Shown: positions 41,101-56,100 of the stretch, one piece after another | How positions within the stretch are numbered: the stretch's first letter is position 1 | How the letters are laid out: each line of letters begins with the position of its first letter | NCBI GenBank assembly: GCA_916610825.1 | Contig: OU744451.1 | Location: 21,477,482 to 21,541,481, forward strand | Reading direction: 5' to 3' | From: Haliclystus octoradiatus | Taxonomy: Eukaryota; Cnidaria; Staurozoa; Stauromedusae; Haliclystidae | DNA length: 64,000 bases | Position numbers and translations under genes: made by a program | Notes under the pieces: generated by a model | What the model saw: the letters and a program-made list of their open reading frames with translations, nothing else | Told to the model about the DNA's origin: nothing | The model's database searches: none

Positions 41101-44100
41101 TGCATTATACAGCGGTTTACCATCATCTGTACGTTGAGGAAAACATTAGATTTGGAAGCTTCAAAACTTCTTACCTGCATCTTCCTTTGCATTTCCTGCA
41201 TTCCCATCCCCAGATGCATCGCCTCCAGGATTGTTCTCGCCTCCTGGTGACCCATATGGTGAAGGATTTCCTTCTGGTAGTTGGTCTGGTTTTTCCCCAG
41301 GTGTCCCATATGGTTTTTCTTCAGGTGTTCCATATGGCTTTTCTTCAGGTGTCCCATATGGCTTTTCTTCAGGTTTCTCTTTGGGTTTCTCACCTGGTTT
41401 TTCACCCGGTTTTTCTCCTGGTGTTCCTCCGCATGCTCCTCCTGGTCCCGGTGCACCACCTGGAGCGCTACAGCCTTGACCTTGGCCAGCAATAGGGGAT
41501 AAATCTGCAGGGTTAATACAGTATGTTCCACATGAAACTGGTGGTAAGCTGTCTAAAGCAGCCATATCAGGATCGCATAAGAATCCATCACACAAACTGG
41601 CATCTGATATTGTCGCTGGCAAGTTATTGCAAGCATCTCTTTTCAAACTGGCTCGTTTCACATTTTCGTCATATTGTCCAATATAATTTCCTTTGGGTTT
41701 GTACAAAGTAGATAATACTTTGCATGTCATATTATCCGTTTTGAAATCTCCAATGGCAGCTCCTAGTATTTTACTATTTTTCCATAACACTTGTGCATAA
41801 TGTCTAGTATCAGTTATGTCATTTTCTGCTTCTGAAGTTTTCTTACATCCTTCCTTATACCTATACAAGTCAATAAGAAAAAAAGGAAGAATGATCGAAC
41901 AACTTGCATAACCATAATATGTTTTTCTATCTAGCAAGCGTTTGAATTTTTGACGTTTGTTCTTCGAATGACTTTGAATGAGGTTGACTACATATATTTT
42001 ATTATTTCACCTATTATATCAAATACCATATAATGATTGCCTTGTTTATGTATAGCTCAGTATATTGTGCAGCTCTTGCTAATTTGAATTCGACTTCCTC
42101 TGGGTGAATATTTCCGGCAGATAATAGACATATATAATTCTTCTGATATGTAAGGTGAGGTGATTCATAGAAAGATGCTATCCTGCACTATTGCTTTGTA
42201 ACTGAGAACTCATTTCTGTTTAATTGATAACAATGAGAACTAGAACAAGTTTCTTCAAATCTCAAATTGGTTTGAACATCTTGTCTGTTTTATCAATCGT
42301 CTAGCTTCAAGTAGATTATACGGTATTGCAGACTATCATCCTTACCAATTCAAAGTAACGTCTTTTCCATCAATTGGTGTAATATTATTAGCGTTATTAC
42401 TGCATTGTAGATAAAGGTTTTCACCAACATCCTGTAGACTATTTGCACCTTCCGTTAACTGCATTTTTCCATCTTTCTGGATCTTTTGTATTCGATCTCT
42501 TGCCAATTTGATCAACTCTTTATCGAATTGAAGAGATGGCGTTTCATGAAGTTTCCTGAGTTTATTGTGGGTAATAAGGATATCGCGTAGTACTGCTCTC
42601 TCTGAATGAAAGTAAAAAATATTAATAGAGAAATTTCATTATGGTTTTTATATCTGCTTGAGGCAAAAACTATCCTTTTCGAATAATTATGTTGTTTACT
42701 TTATTATCCACAAATTAGATAGTTCTTTATTTCAACCCATGCAGCATGGAGAAATTTCTAACATTATTGATGTCACCGCTTGGTAGTATTGCTTGTATGT
42801 TTGAGGGACGCAAGGTTAATTTACATGATTAATCATTTAAAAAGTTACAGCACAAACAAATTATACTAAAACAAACAACTTTTGAAAAATCATGTTAACA
42901 TATATACAGATTATAAATGTTCATGTGACAACTATATAAATAGCTATAGCCAACTTTGATAATAGCATTAGTAGTAATTACAAATCAGATATATGTTTGA
43001 AGAAATGTTAGGAAAGATCAAATATCAAATTTTTAGTATAAGTGAAAATACAAACATTCCAGTTGTTGATGGAACATTGGCTATAATTAATTACTTAAAC
43101 TCTATGGTAGATATTTTATATCACTGAGAGCGTAGTATTTATTTATACGATTTTAAAGCTATCTATATACCTAAATGCTAAAAAGTGTAAAATGTTAACT
43201 GATTACTACTTTACCTCCATTCTTTTGAATAGTTTGATTTTTATCTTTCAAATCATTCACTTTGATATCAACCGGTTCTCCAATAGATGAAATGTCATCA
43301 ATCAAAGATGGTGTTTCACTCTTCTTAGGGATAGCCTCCATACTATTCAAATCTCGTTTTAATCCTGGACATGAAGTAGGATCAAAACTTCCTTTCTTTA
43401 CTTCATTAACAAATGTTTCAATGTTGTTTCCTGCCGGTGTGTAACGTGCAACAACATAATCATAAGTTGAATTTTTGATTTGGATTCTTGCTCTTCCCAT
43501 CCCCATTTCTGTTGTGGACTTCCAAATGACTTGACTGAAATGGCCCACTTTTTCAATGTCATCCTTTTCAACACCAAAACTATATCCAGGATCACAAACT
43601 TCAAGGTACCTATGCAAAAAATATGTAATTTATATTACTTTATTTGTAATAATTCAAACATGTAAGGGGTTTGGATAACCATTATGTTGGATTCTTCGCG
43701 TTCTATTTTAAAATGATATTTGTAGGAATTCCATTCAAAATGTATTTAATGAAAAATCAATGACCCATTAAATTATAAAACAAATCATTGTTGTGCTGAA
43801 ATTGATGAGAGATAATTGATGTTCCAGACAAAGGTTATGTGACATGATTAATAAAATGGTTATATTACTATGGTTCGTGTGTCACCGAAAATTAGACCCA
43901 CGAATTCTCTAACAACAACTTCTCTATTAACAAACAAGATATCAATATCACAAACGAGGCGGTAACATTTTTTGTTAGAAAACTCGCGGCTCTAAATTCC
44001 GGTAACCCACTCACAACTTCACAAGATTGAGGTTATCCCCTAACATATATCAGTAGACCCGAATATGCAGCCTTAATTGAATTTGTATGAACAACATAAT

Positions 44101-47100
44101 TGAAATCTCTAATGTTATTATGATTTATTATCATATATTGTTTGGAAATAAATGTGCATAAAACCAGATAAATTATAGTCTGAAAATTGTTGTTGATTAG
44201 TATAACAACCATAATGTAAGATCAATATAAGCTTTGCATGATGGAGGATTAATAAAACACACATTAGCCTCACGTGTACATGCTTTATGCGTGGTAGCAA
44301 CGATCAACAATCGAAATGATGATACACCAATCATATAGCATGATCACGTTTTGTTATTAATCACGTGACAATACGAAATAGCTATCACAATACATTATTA
44401 ATTATCTCATGCGGTTATATGCCTCCAGGGCAATGCGTATTGCCTATTGTGCGTCATGCATATTGCCTAAAGCATCACATGGCATCATATATATAGATAC
44501 ATCACAATAGCAACACTTCACAAAGTGATATAACGGAGACCAGGAAGACTTTTTACCATAAACAGTTCATAACTAAATCCTACCAATGACAACTAAATAT
44601 ACATACCAACTAAGTGTTGCTTCACCAGCCGATAGCTTGTGACCCTCCTTGGAACGTTTAACAGCAAGATTTTCACCCTCACCATTTGATGAATGCTCTA
44701 ACGATCTTCTCTCTGCCGCTTTTAGAGCGTATTTCTGGGCTGCTTCGCAAAGCTCTGTTTTCATAAATAGTGGAGGAGCACCATGTTTTGCTCGATATTT
44801 GTTATGCGATTTCACACCCTCTTTGCAAAATCCAGCTAAATCAAAATAAACGAAAGTACAGTCAAATCTGTTATAACGGTCACCTCTATAAAGTGGTCAC
44901 CTGTGTGTAATGGTCACTATTGGTATGTCTAAATATGAATTTTTTATTGAATCAACCATGGATATAAAAGCCACCTGTGTATAATGGTCAGTTTATCTAC
45001 CTCTCATATCTGGCCGTTATATACATGTTTCGCTGTAGTTATATTTTAGGTTTGTCACTCTAGGTCATATATCTTCCTAATTCTAAAATATTTTAATCAA
45101 AAAAGCAAAGAGTTATTTCCAGTGCAGAGTACTTTGGAGTAGAAACAGTACACGCATAGTCTGGTATCCACATTGCATGTGGACTGAATGCCCAGAGGAA
45201 ATCCTCATTAGAGTTAAACTCTGATCTGACGAGTAAATGAGGATACAATGTAAGAAATCAAATTTCTATAAGCAGAAAAGTCTAACTATGTAGACGGGTT
45301 ACCTCCTGAAAGTAAATTAACATATTTATAACTGTGCTTCGTTACCTGGGTCTCCATCTGCTTCAGAAAACGTCGATTTTGATTCTGCACTATTTGAATT
45401 ATCTGGTTTATCATTGGCTGATTTATTATCATCCTCATTCCCAGTCACATTTTCACGTTTCAGGATTCCACCTGCTTCTTTGTTTTGTTCAAATACTTCA
45501 TCAATAGGGTCACGTTGACAGAACGTCGCACGGTCGAATGTTCCTTGTTCGATGTTATCTTTTGCTTCTGCATTTGAATTTCCATTTCTACCATAACGAG
45601 CAACAACAAATGTACATTTTACGTTATCTTTAACTGAAGTAGAACGTCCCATGCCAACTTCATTATTATTCTTCCAGATTAATTGAGAAAACTTTTTCAC
45701 ATCCTTTGTTACTTGTGGCTTAGTAAAATCAAATGCATTTGTTTTGCAAATCTGTGAATACCTATGCAATAATAGAACGTAATTAGTTTATCAAATTCAT
45801 AGGTTCGTTCTGCGTTTTCATTTCAGCATTGTTTGAAACCTGGAAATGAATGCTGTCTACACAGGAAAATGTTAATTCATTTAAAATATGATGCTTGTTT
45901 CTAGTTTATTTCATATTTTTTAGCCAAAAATGTCTTGGTTTTGGCAAACATGTCTTGTTTCAAGCGAAGTTGCATTAGACCTGAAATACAAAAGCGTTTG
46001 AAATTTGGACATATTTGTGCTTGAACTTGCATCTCTGCTCAAAACAAGAAATTTTTAACACTAATCAGGTGAAGCAAACTCGAGAGAATCAAAACGTCTT
46101 ATGTCGCAAGAATTACAGTTTGCCTGATGTATATTCATTTATCTATTATCATGTAAGGAAAATGAATATGAATCTGGAATAATGAGTTACCATGATTTAA
46201 CAGCGTCTGTTGCAGTCATTTCTTTATCTTCAAGTCCACATGAATATGCAATGTTTTCATTTTCATTATTACTATCTTCAACCGATGCTTCTGGTTTGCC
46301 TCGCTTTGACAATTCCTCTGCATATTTTTCAGCCTCTTTTGTAAGTTGCACACTTGCTTTAATCAACGGAGCGTTGTGAATATTTCTTAATTTATTATGA
46401 GCAGCTACACCATCAGTTTCAAAATCTGAAAAACAAATGGCATATGACATCAATCAGCCAAATGATGATATTTTCTAAGAATATTTTATTGTTTAATTTC
46501 CACAACACTAATAAACAGACTCAATTGACTCAAAAAATGAGTAGGATGAGCTTTAGAGTCAAGTAAATTATCACATTTATCATCATTATTATCATCATAT
46601 ATTGTAATCCTTCAAGTTGCAGAAATTAAAGACTAAATAAGTTTACCCGATTCTATATTATTTTTGTTGGGGAAAGCTTCAAACTATGAATTATGAAGTA
46701 AAGTGTCTTTCGAATCTGCAAGTTTGACCTCAGAAGTTGACTCTCCATCTGTAAATCACTGTGAGAGAGTTCACAAAATTGAAATTCGCACAACACACAA
46801 ACTGAAACACATAGCCACCTGGAGAAAATCACAAATTCCTATTTATGCAATGTTGGTCTGCTTTTGTGATTAACTAATCAGAGAGGGGGAATATGTACAG
46901 TGAAAGTAAACCTAGTGGAGCAATACATCGGATGTAAGTTTGTGCAGTTGTTTGATTTAGAACACCGAAACGTAGCAGCAAAATGTTTCTATACCTGAAA
47001 CAGCAGCTGTAGAATCAGTTTCTTCGATCACATCGTCTGATGACTCTCCAGGTTCCTGCTCAATATCAATCATAGATCGCATTGCAGTTTCATCTGATTC

Positions 47101-50100
47101 TGACGCCATTTGACGTGCTGCAGAACGAACTTTAGTACATATTGATTCTGAAAATGTTCCACGTGGGATATTTTCTCTGAATTGTCCAATCATATTGCCT
47201 GGATTTTTATATTTAGCAACAACAAATGTACATGTCATATTTTCAACTTTACTACGGGCTGTTGCCAGACCAAGACGATTTGAATTCTTCCATATTAATT
47301 GAGTAAAATGTCCAGAGCCTTGTGATCCTATTTCTGCATCAAAGTCATAGCTTTTATCACATGCTTCGTTGTACCTATAAAAAGGAACGATTAATTGATA
47401 ATGAAAATTATGCAAACATTTTGAAAAGAACCATCACGAAGTATTTTCATCAAAGTATTTATTCCTGTGACATTAGTTCCTCACTAAAAAAGTTTTTCTA
47501 CCGATTCTAGCATTAGCATTATCTTTTGTACTATGACTACGTTCAAAAAATATACTGTACAATATTTTTCACAAAATAGGATTCAAACGTATATGCTAAA
47601 GATGCTTACGAACTTAATTTGAAAAGAGAAATATATCAACGCGTACAAAGCGTACAAAATCAATTTTGATACCGAGTTATTCCATATAGAGGAAATAACT
47701 TTGTATACAGATACACAGATATTAATTAAAACAATTTCATTCGACTCACCAATTCATGACAGCATCACGAACAACAGATGCACGACTACGATTTTTGCTA
47801 CATTCTGAATAAATGTTTTCTCCGTCATTCTGTTTCATATCTTGATCAATGATCTTCAATCTTGCCATGTGATTTGCTCGTTTTCTAGCCTCTCTGGTTG
47901 CATTGGAATCCAAACGCAAAGGTGGCGATTGATGAACCTTACGGAAATCATTGTGAATTCTCAATGCATCAAGGGTCGCTGAATCTGTAAGATTTATATA
48001 CATATTATTTTAGGTTAATCATGTATATAGATGCTAGCTTGTTTTTATCAAAGGGAATACTACTTGAACATCTATCATATAAGCAGAGCTATCAATCATA
48101 ATTCACATCTGAATAGTATGATGACTGTTAAAAATAACTTAAATGTGAACTATTCAAAGCTGTCAATTATAACTCATCTGCATAATTAAATTGCCATATA
48201 ATATATTGTTTTCAGAACTTGATTTTCATTAAACTTACTAATTAATGCATGGCGTTTGATAAAAAAAGTAGTCAAGATAATTGAGTGACTGCAGATACTA
48301 CTGACCTGTTAGCGTATCTCGAAGGACAGCTTGATATTCTTCAGCAGCGGTAACGGTAGCACGTGATGCAATTTTATGATAATCACTACAAACACTTTGA
48401 TTAAACTGTCCAATTTGTACGTTGTCTTTGAATGCGCCTTTTTTATTACCAGGTGATGTGTATCTACTAACAACATAAGTACACAATAAGCCATCATGAC
48501 TCTTTCTTGTTGCTACACCAACACCTAAATCAGACGAATTCTTCCAGACTAATTGTGTAAAACGTGGCATTCCTTGGTCTCCGTTTTCGCTATTGAATTG
48601 GAAGCTCCTCTGACATAGCTCTTTGTACCTAGAAACACAAAAAAAAGATTTCAAACAGATTAGCAAATATCCTATAAGCCCTATTGTTTATCTGTGTAGA
48701 TGTTTATATCTTCGCGCGTAGCTTTATCATATTCGCAACGAACTTTGAGTTTAATCCTAAAATATTCGTATTACTTCGGGAATCCTTTCCACTTTATCGT
48801 TACCTTCATTCTTCCTTAACCAAATAGAGTGAAGCGAGAAACGCTTTTTCCGCTGAGGAGCTTTATTGTTTTTTTCAAAATAGTTTAAACGTGCGATGCT
48901 GCAGTTGTTGTAAGTGAAGCTCCAATCTAATATTTTGCATATGTTTAAAATGTTCGCATTTCACATCAAATGCTAATCTACTCGGCTCTACTATTTTAGG
49001 GTACCATTTTGGCATCATGATGGCCGTTTAATCAACCAAATTTTCAATTCTGTCTCCAATTTTCAGTTAGCAGCTATGAACTCGATGTTATCGCTTCTGT
49101 GAATGCTCCCAAGTCGATTTTTTTCTTTCTTTTTTTGATTGTAAGAAGCAAAGAGTATAACAAGTTTAATAATAAATCTAATAATAATTAACTATTTCCA
49201 CAAATGCGATTTTCATGTGATTCCTCAAAAATGAAAATGTTCTGTGGATACTTACCATGCAGCCACAGCTCTGTCAGCTGGGACAACGGCACTTCTTGGA
49301 TTGCAAGATAAAAACAGATTCTCTCCTTCATTTTCTAAATGGCTATGCTTCAAATGACCTTCTGTAGAGATTTGTCGTGCCCATGCAGCTGCCTCATCAG
49401 ATAATTTTTCATCTAGTTGCAGGGGTGGTGACGAATGAATACTTCGCAAAGCATTGTGAGCGGCCAAGATTTGTCGTTGGAATAAATCATAGTCGACTTC
49501 TAGAACACAATGGAATAGATTGTACGATCAGTTAGATAACTGTATTTGCTCAGTTACCAAGAAAAACGTATATCAAATTGGATAAATAAAGTATTGCTCT
49601 ACTTCAAAGCAGGTTAGAATTTCGAGTTGTATTCTATGGTCAAACACTTGTTATTTATTATACTCCAATGATATGCAATGTCCAATAAGATGTTGAACAT
49701 TTCACTTTTAACTTAAAAGGTTGTATTTTATAGGACTACAACGAGGGAAAATAGGTTTTAAGAACTGGTGATGCTTAATTATATTCTTTACACATGTGAA
49801 CTCCTTTCCAAGAAAGATGTACTACTAGTAACACCAAGACCATTAAAAAAAGTTGTGCAGTTTTCATGGCAATTTCATGAAATCTTCAAATTTTAATGGA
49901 ATCTTCATCAAATTTTTACAATTTGATTTCGTGAATATGAATATTAAAAAAAAATATTGGTTTAAAAAAATCATCTTTTCACTTTTTGACATTTCAATGG
50001 TGTTTTCACAAAATTTTCATCGCAGTGAAGACTTGTAATGATGAATACTTAAAAAATGAAACTCTTAATCTTGCAGTTCTATATTTATGAATCTGAAAGT

Positions 50101-53100
50101 ATCTTTAACATGCTGAATAATAATTAAAATATAAAATAATTGTATCATCTTCGAAAGTCGTAACTTTAATGAAATGGATTGTTAACTTATGAGATTTCCC
50201 ATTTATTTTACATTGACATTATCGTTATAATTAGTCACGCATGAACAGACCAATTACAAGTCTGTGTAGAATATTTTACGTAGATTAATAAATTTGGAGC
50301 ACTTTGTACCTGTTTCTTGTTCTTGTGTAGTACTCTCCTCTGCCTGGTTTATATCGTCCCTACCCTGATGGCTAACAACAGCGTTTGCAATATCAAAAAT
50401 CTTCTTACAATCAGTTGTGTTAAATTCACCAAGTGGTACGTTATCACGAAATGATCCTAAGATGTTTCCAGGTTCTTCATAGCGTGCAACGATGTATGTA
50501 CATCTTCTACCATCAAGTGACTTTCTTTCTGCCACACCAACTCCTAGTTTATTTGAATTCAGCCAGACGACTTGTGTGAAATGGCCGGCTCCTTGGTGAC
50601 CCATTTCTTTACCAAAAGTGTACGATTTATCACACACTTCTTTGTACCTAAAACAGCAATGAATTACTTAGGCCAGTCTCAGTGCATTGACTAAGGAGAT
50701 ACGTTCCCTTTACCTGCCGTATCTACAAAATATTGCTTAGCAGAAAACATAAAACGTGAACACTACTGGATTAAATAAAGAATGCCAGCTAACACGAATC
50801 GATGTCCATTATAAACAAACCATTATATGCAATAATCATAGCTATCTATTACCTGCCAAGCATGCCTTTTCATATCGTATGTGGATGCTTTTTTTCTCTA
50901 ATAAACAATATTTCTAATAAATGACTGGTAGTCAGAACAATGCTTAGGGGTATATTATCAGAAACGAACTAAATTTTGCCTCCTACTGAAATACTACATT
51001 AATCAAACACTAGACCAAACATAGATCATGTCTTGGATTATAGGATTACATATATCATCGGTATAGAAGTGGATTGGAAAAGTAATTATGATTACCTTTC
51101 AGTGGAAATCATATATGCTTCAGAAAGTGCTTGATAATGATACCTACCATTCAGAAACTGCTCGACGAGGGGGCACGTGATGTCCCTTTTTATCGCAGGC
51201 TAAAAATGAATTTTCACCATCGTCTGTATCAGTACCGAGTTCAAGTGTTCCCATCTTCGCTAGTTTTGTAGCCCATGTCTGTGCTTTCTCTGACATAGCT
51301 GGATCAAGATGCATCGCTGGACTACCATGAAGTTTACGGAAGGCATTATGAGTGGTTAACGTTTCTCTTCTGAATGTCTCTAGATCTGAAAACACAAAGT
51401 CGCTTGAGATTTAAAGTCCATCTTACTTTGACAACAACAACGTCAATACATATTTTCCGTCCAACAGATTGTTTATTGTTATTTAAAATGTCATTTGTGG
51501 AAACAAAACATGTAATCAGTTACTATTCTCTTATATAGCTTCCTGATTGGTTCTACTAAAAATCTACATCACACCAATTATGTTAAGCAATAATTTCATT
51601 GATGAAAAATCTCTTTTATTTATAGTTAATTTTCTATACCTTCCAATGATGGAGCTGAGATTGTTTCATCTGTTGCAATATCAGCCATGATGTCATTTGT
51701 TGGATCACTGTAGCTGCCATCATCTGTAGGGTACGTTACAAACTCCCGAGAATCGATCGACGGTTGTGATGGACCATTAAACATGTAAGCAGCATCTTCC
51801 GGTGATAGAAATCTTTCTAGACTTATTCGAGAATAAGGATCGCGACTGCGATAAAACGGTGAGCGAACTGGCATTTCTTCTGATATTGCATTTCTAAGAG
51901 CATAGACAGCCGATCGATCATCATCAACATCATTTGGAACTAAAACTGATGAAGGAGGTTTGACATAAAATGTTCTTTTATTATTCGGTGATTTTGTTTT
52001 CTCTTTACCGACTAGAAAACCATCTTTGCCATGAAGCATTTTCTGACCTGTGCAGGGTTCAAATTAATTTGTTAAATACTATATCACGATACATAACAAT
52101 ACAAATAACCATCAACATACTTTCCAATTATTTTATTGTGATCAGCAGTTCTTTCGAATTATGCTATGCTCTGATCCAATCGTGTGAGGATAAATGACAA
52201 TTATTTCAATACTTCTACCCATTGAAAAAACTTCTATGGATAGTTGAGGTGCTACATAGATGAAATCTGTATTCATCAACTAGCATCACAGCACAAATCA
52301 CCTAGCCATTATGTTTTTATGTTTGCATGCACACAAACCTTGTAGCAAATTGGTCCCTAACATTCTATGAAAGAATTTCTCTCTCATTCTTAAGTTGAAA
52401 AATCAATAATGTACAATAGGATGTCATTTACCAACTCAATACTTAGTGATAAGAATAGGTATGTTCCACAATCATAGTGTTTTCACAAAATAATTCACGA
52501 CAATCGTGAGGAAAACATTTTTCAGTTACATTTCCCACAAATAGCGGCTCATGTGAACTTCACTAGAATGATCCACGCGCCTTGCAGGTTATTATTCATT
52601 AGCGAAACAGTGACATGTGTCAGCTGAACATGGGAAGATAAAGCTATATCTAGGCAGGTAATTTTACCAATTTGAGTAAGAAAATACTGTCACAAAATCT
52701 TAATAAGCCCTTTGATAAAAGGTAGGAATTACTGATGAGTTAAATGCATAAAATTGACCAGCAGTCTTTGCCTCCGGTATTCGAATATGGTACATTATGC
52801 ACACTACTTAGGACAGACTTAATGGCATTCTGTTTTTAAATCTGTGCTCGCAAGGCGAGATGGTTAATTGTATGCCTTTAATTGTATCCACCTAAGTAGA
52901 TAATTTTTCAAAAGTATTTCAGTGAGATAATAAATATATACATTACCGATAGAAGAATGTTTCTTATATCTTTGAATCATTTTTCTTCTAAGAAGAGATG
53001 CTGTTAATGTTATTGTTGTATCTTTGCAGTACGGTTTCCTATCAAATGTTCCTTTATTGACATTTTCTTTAAAGAAGCCTTGGATGTTTCCAGGTGGTCG

Positions 53101-56100
53101 ATACAAAGCAACAATATACACACACGATTCATGTTTTGTGTTGTTGTATGCAAAACCAATACCAAGTTTTCGACTTTCTTTCCATATTAATTGTGTAAAG
53201 CTTGGAGCAGCTACTTTCATTGGTTGATCAAAAGTAAAACCTTTCTTGCAAACTTTGTTATACCTAAAATATTCAGCATCACATCATTTGAGAATTCAAT
53301 GAATAACTGCTCGGTAATATATTATATTCTGAAATGTATCACTCTTATATAGGACCCAAACACCGTATTTCAGTAATTAGTGCTTTTGGCTAAGATATGA
53401 AGTTTTAAAGTTTTCCAACTGATGATTTCATTTACTAGTGTGCATTGAATTCAAATGGTACACATTGCCAAAAGATGAACTCGTGTAAAAAGTTTGAAAA
53501 ACTACCCATACAGCTATGCAAAAAGGTAGTGTTGGGAAAGGTTAGAGAGAATCCGGAAGAATTTTTATCTCTTGTTACCCGTGTCCAAAATCCTCGTATG
53601 ATAAATATGAATCAGATAAAACACAGAATGTTTATGAGTCTGGTAACAACCGTTTAATCATAATGGTACAGGGGCTAATAAATGGACTCAAGTAATACAA
53701 GGAATATCGTCGTCAAGCCTGTTTCCCATATAGCCAACTCGCCCGCGTCATTTCCTGAGTTATTGGCTGCGACATTGCCTGCGTCATTCGACTTTCTTCT
53801 ATTGTTTCGACCGGATGTCACTAGTCCTGCCTTAGTAATTTCAAAGTTGGTGTGAGTTCAACTTTGAAATCACTCAGGCAAGGCGGGCGATATCCGGTCT
53901 AAACAATGCAAAAAAGATCGATATACGGCTGTGACTCAAGCAAATGTTGCAGGCAACGATGCAGGCAAACTGGCTATGGGAACCAGGTTTAAATGGGAAG
54001 ATGGAAGCAGGCTCATCAGAAATCGGTTTGGGAATATATATTAATGTAATAATGGTAGAGTTCTTTCATGCAGAACTATGTGTCCTTAAAATAATGTTTT
54101 TTGCCCTTAAAAAGAATCACTTGTCCAACACAATCTGTTTATAGTGAATATCGCTTGAATTTTATAGAAAAGGTTAAATATGTAGAAAACAAGATGTTCC
54201 GATTATCGCTTAGAATAAAAAAGGAAACAAGGGAAAAATAACTCAATCAAAAGTCGGTTGTACTAAGAGTACGAAATTCAAAAAAAAAATTATCTGACCA
54301 AGATATACCCCCAAATACCCTAGGCTTCGAAATATCTATATAGTGGAATGCCAGGTTTGCTGATCATTTTTCAGTTTAAAGTGCATATATACCGTAACAG
54401 TAAGTACCATATCAACAATACTGATACTATATATAAGTAATATATCGTATTTCTGTAATCCACATCTTTTATTCATTCTGAAATTAAGCTAACAAACTTT
54501 CAACTAATTTCAATTTTCAGATTTTGCCATAATTGATCATAATTTATTATAATGTGACGTAGTCACCTAATTATAAACGTGTCAATACTTACTGTGATTA
54601 TTGTGTAACTACTAAAGTCATATGATCTTTGAATAATCTTGTAATGTATGTTGAAATATTGTCAGATCTATTCAGACATAATGCAAGCATGTTCTCTGTC
54701 TAGAACGACACCACAAATTGGCGTCCCCGAGTGATTTCAGAAATTAATCACCAATTCATGCATATATCATTATCGCGATATGCAGTATGGATATAAAAAT
54801 TGAACGTTAAACTTAACTAATCCAATCCTGAACGCACCACACAGCGTGTTTCACGGCATTGGATGCCAAAGGACTTGGAAATATTATATTTGGTCTATCT
54901 AGCCCAGCTCTTGGTGGTATGTAAGGTGGTATGCAGCCCACAACTATTTTTATTGTCTAATTAAGTTATAATACAGTGGAAATATAATAAGCCCACCCAC
55001 TCTCGAAATTTAGTTGGTGTATGGTTTGACAAAACGTTTGATTGGACGTTTCAAAGTTTATTTAATAAATTATATAGTACAAGTGATAAACCTAATTGTT
55101 GACACACATCGATCATCGATAGATAGCATTTGGTAGAGATTCCATTTGGCTTGCAGTGGCTTGTAGCCCATTAGCCTTTACATAAAAATTCTAAGGTTTA
55201 ATTATGTTACTGAAATAAAGGGTAATGGCTGTATGCCCACTGGCCCCCATAACCACGCTCAGATGGTTAGAAATTAATTGGACTCGTCGGACACCTTATA
55301 TTTTGATAATAGTTGTATTTCAGCTACTTAAAGTTCAAAGGGAGATGTGTTGTAGATAGAAAAAGTTATTGTATTGTGAATTTTGTATGTGTGTGAATTT
55401 CATGTGTTTGTTATATTACGTCGTATTACACACAAATATTACGTCGTATTACAACAAGAGAAATGAGAATGAGACCTCCTAGCCATTACGGTTTTTAGAA
55501 TCTATATAACAATCTAGTAGTAAAGTTGTTGAATTGTTTTTACACTAGTTATATATATTAACAATAATTAATTACTTAAATCTTTAATACTAATATAACT
55601 ATCAAATTCATAAACATAACTGACAATTCTGTTTTCTCTAAGAAGGTTGAACTGACGTGAAATATGACGTAGTCCCCTAATTATATTGATAGTGATTATT
55701 GTGTAACTACTAAAGTCATATGATCTTGGAATAATCTTGTAATGTATGTTAAAATATGGTCAGTTCTATCCAGACATAATGCAAGGGTGTTCTTTGTCTA
55801 GAACGACACCACACATACTTTAACTTAATTAACTTATAATAATTTATTGTAATTTTTCATTGATAATTATATTTGTCAAAATGTATCCTAATGTCTCCTA
55901 ATTTATCATGATTCATCATGATAGTTTTACAGTTTTAGTAAGGCATAGTAAATTTCAGTAAGTAGCTTCTATTAATTGATTTAAGCATCCGATTGAAGTA
56001 TTATTGAGTATAATATTTGCTACTGCTCCATATTGGAGCTAATTCTCAGATTTGTGTAGATCCACATTTGACTTGCTTTCTGAAAACCAAACCTCATTTG

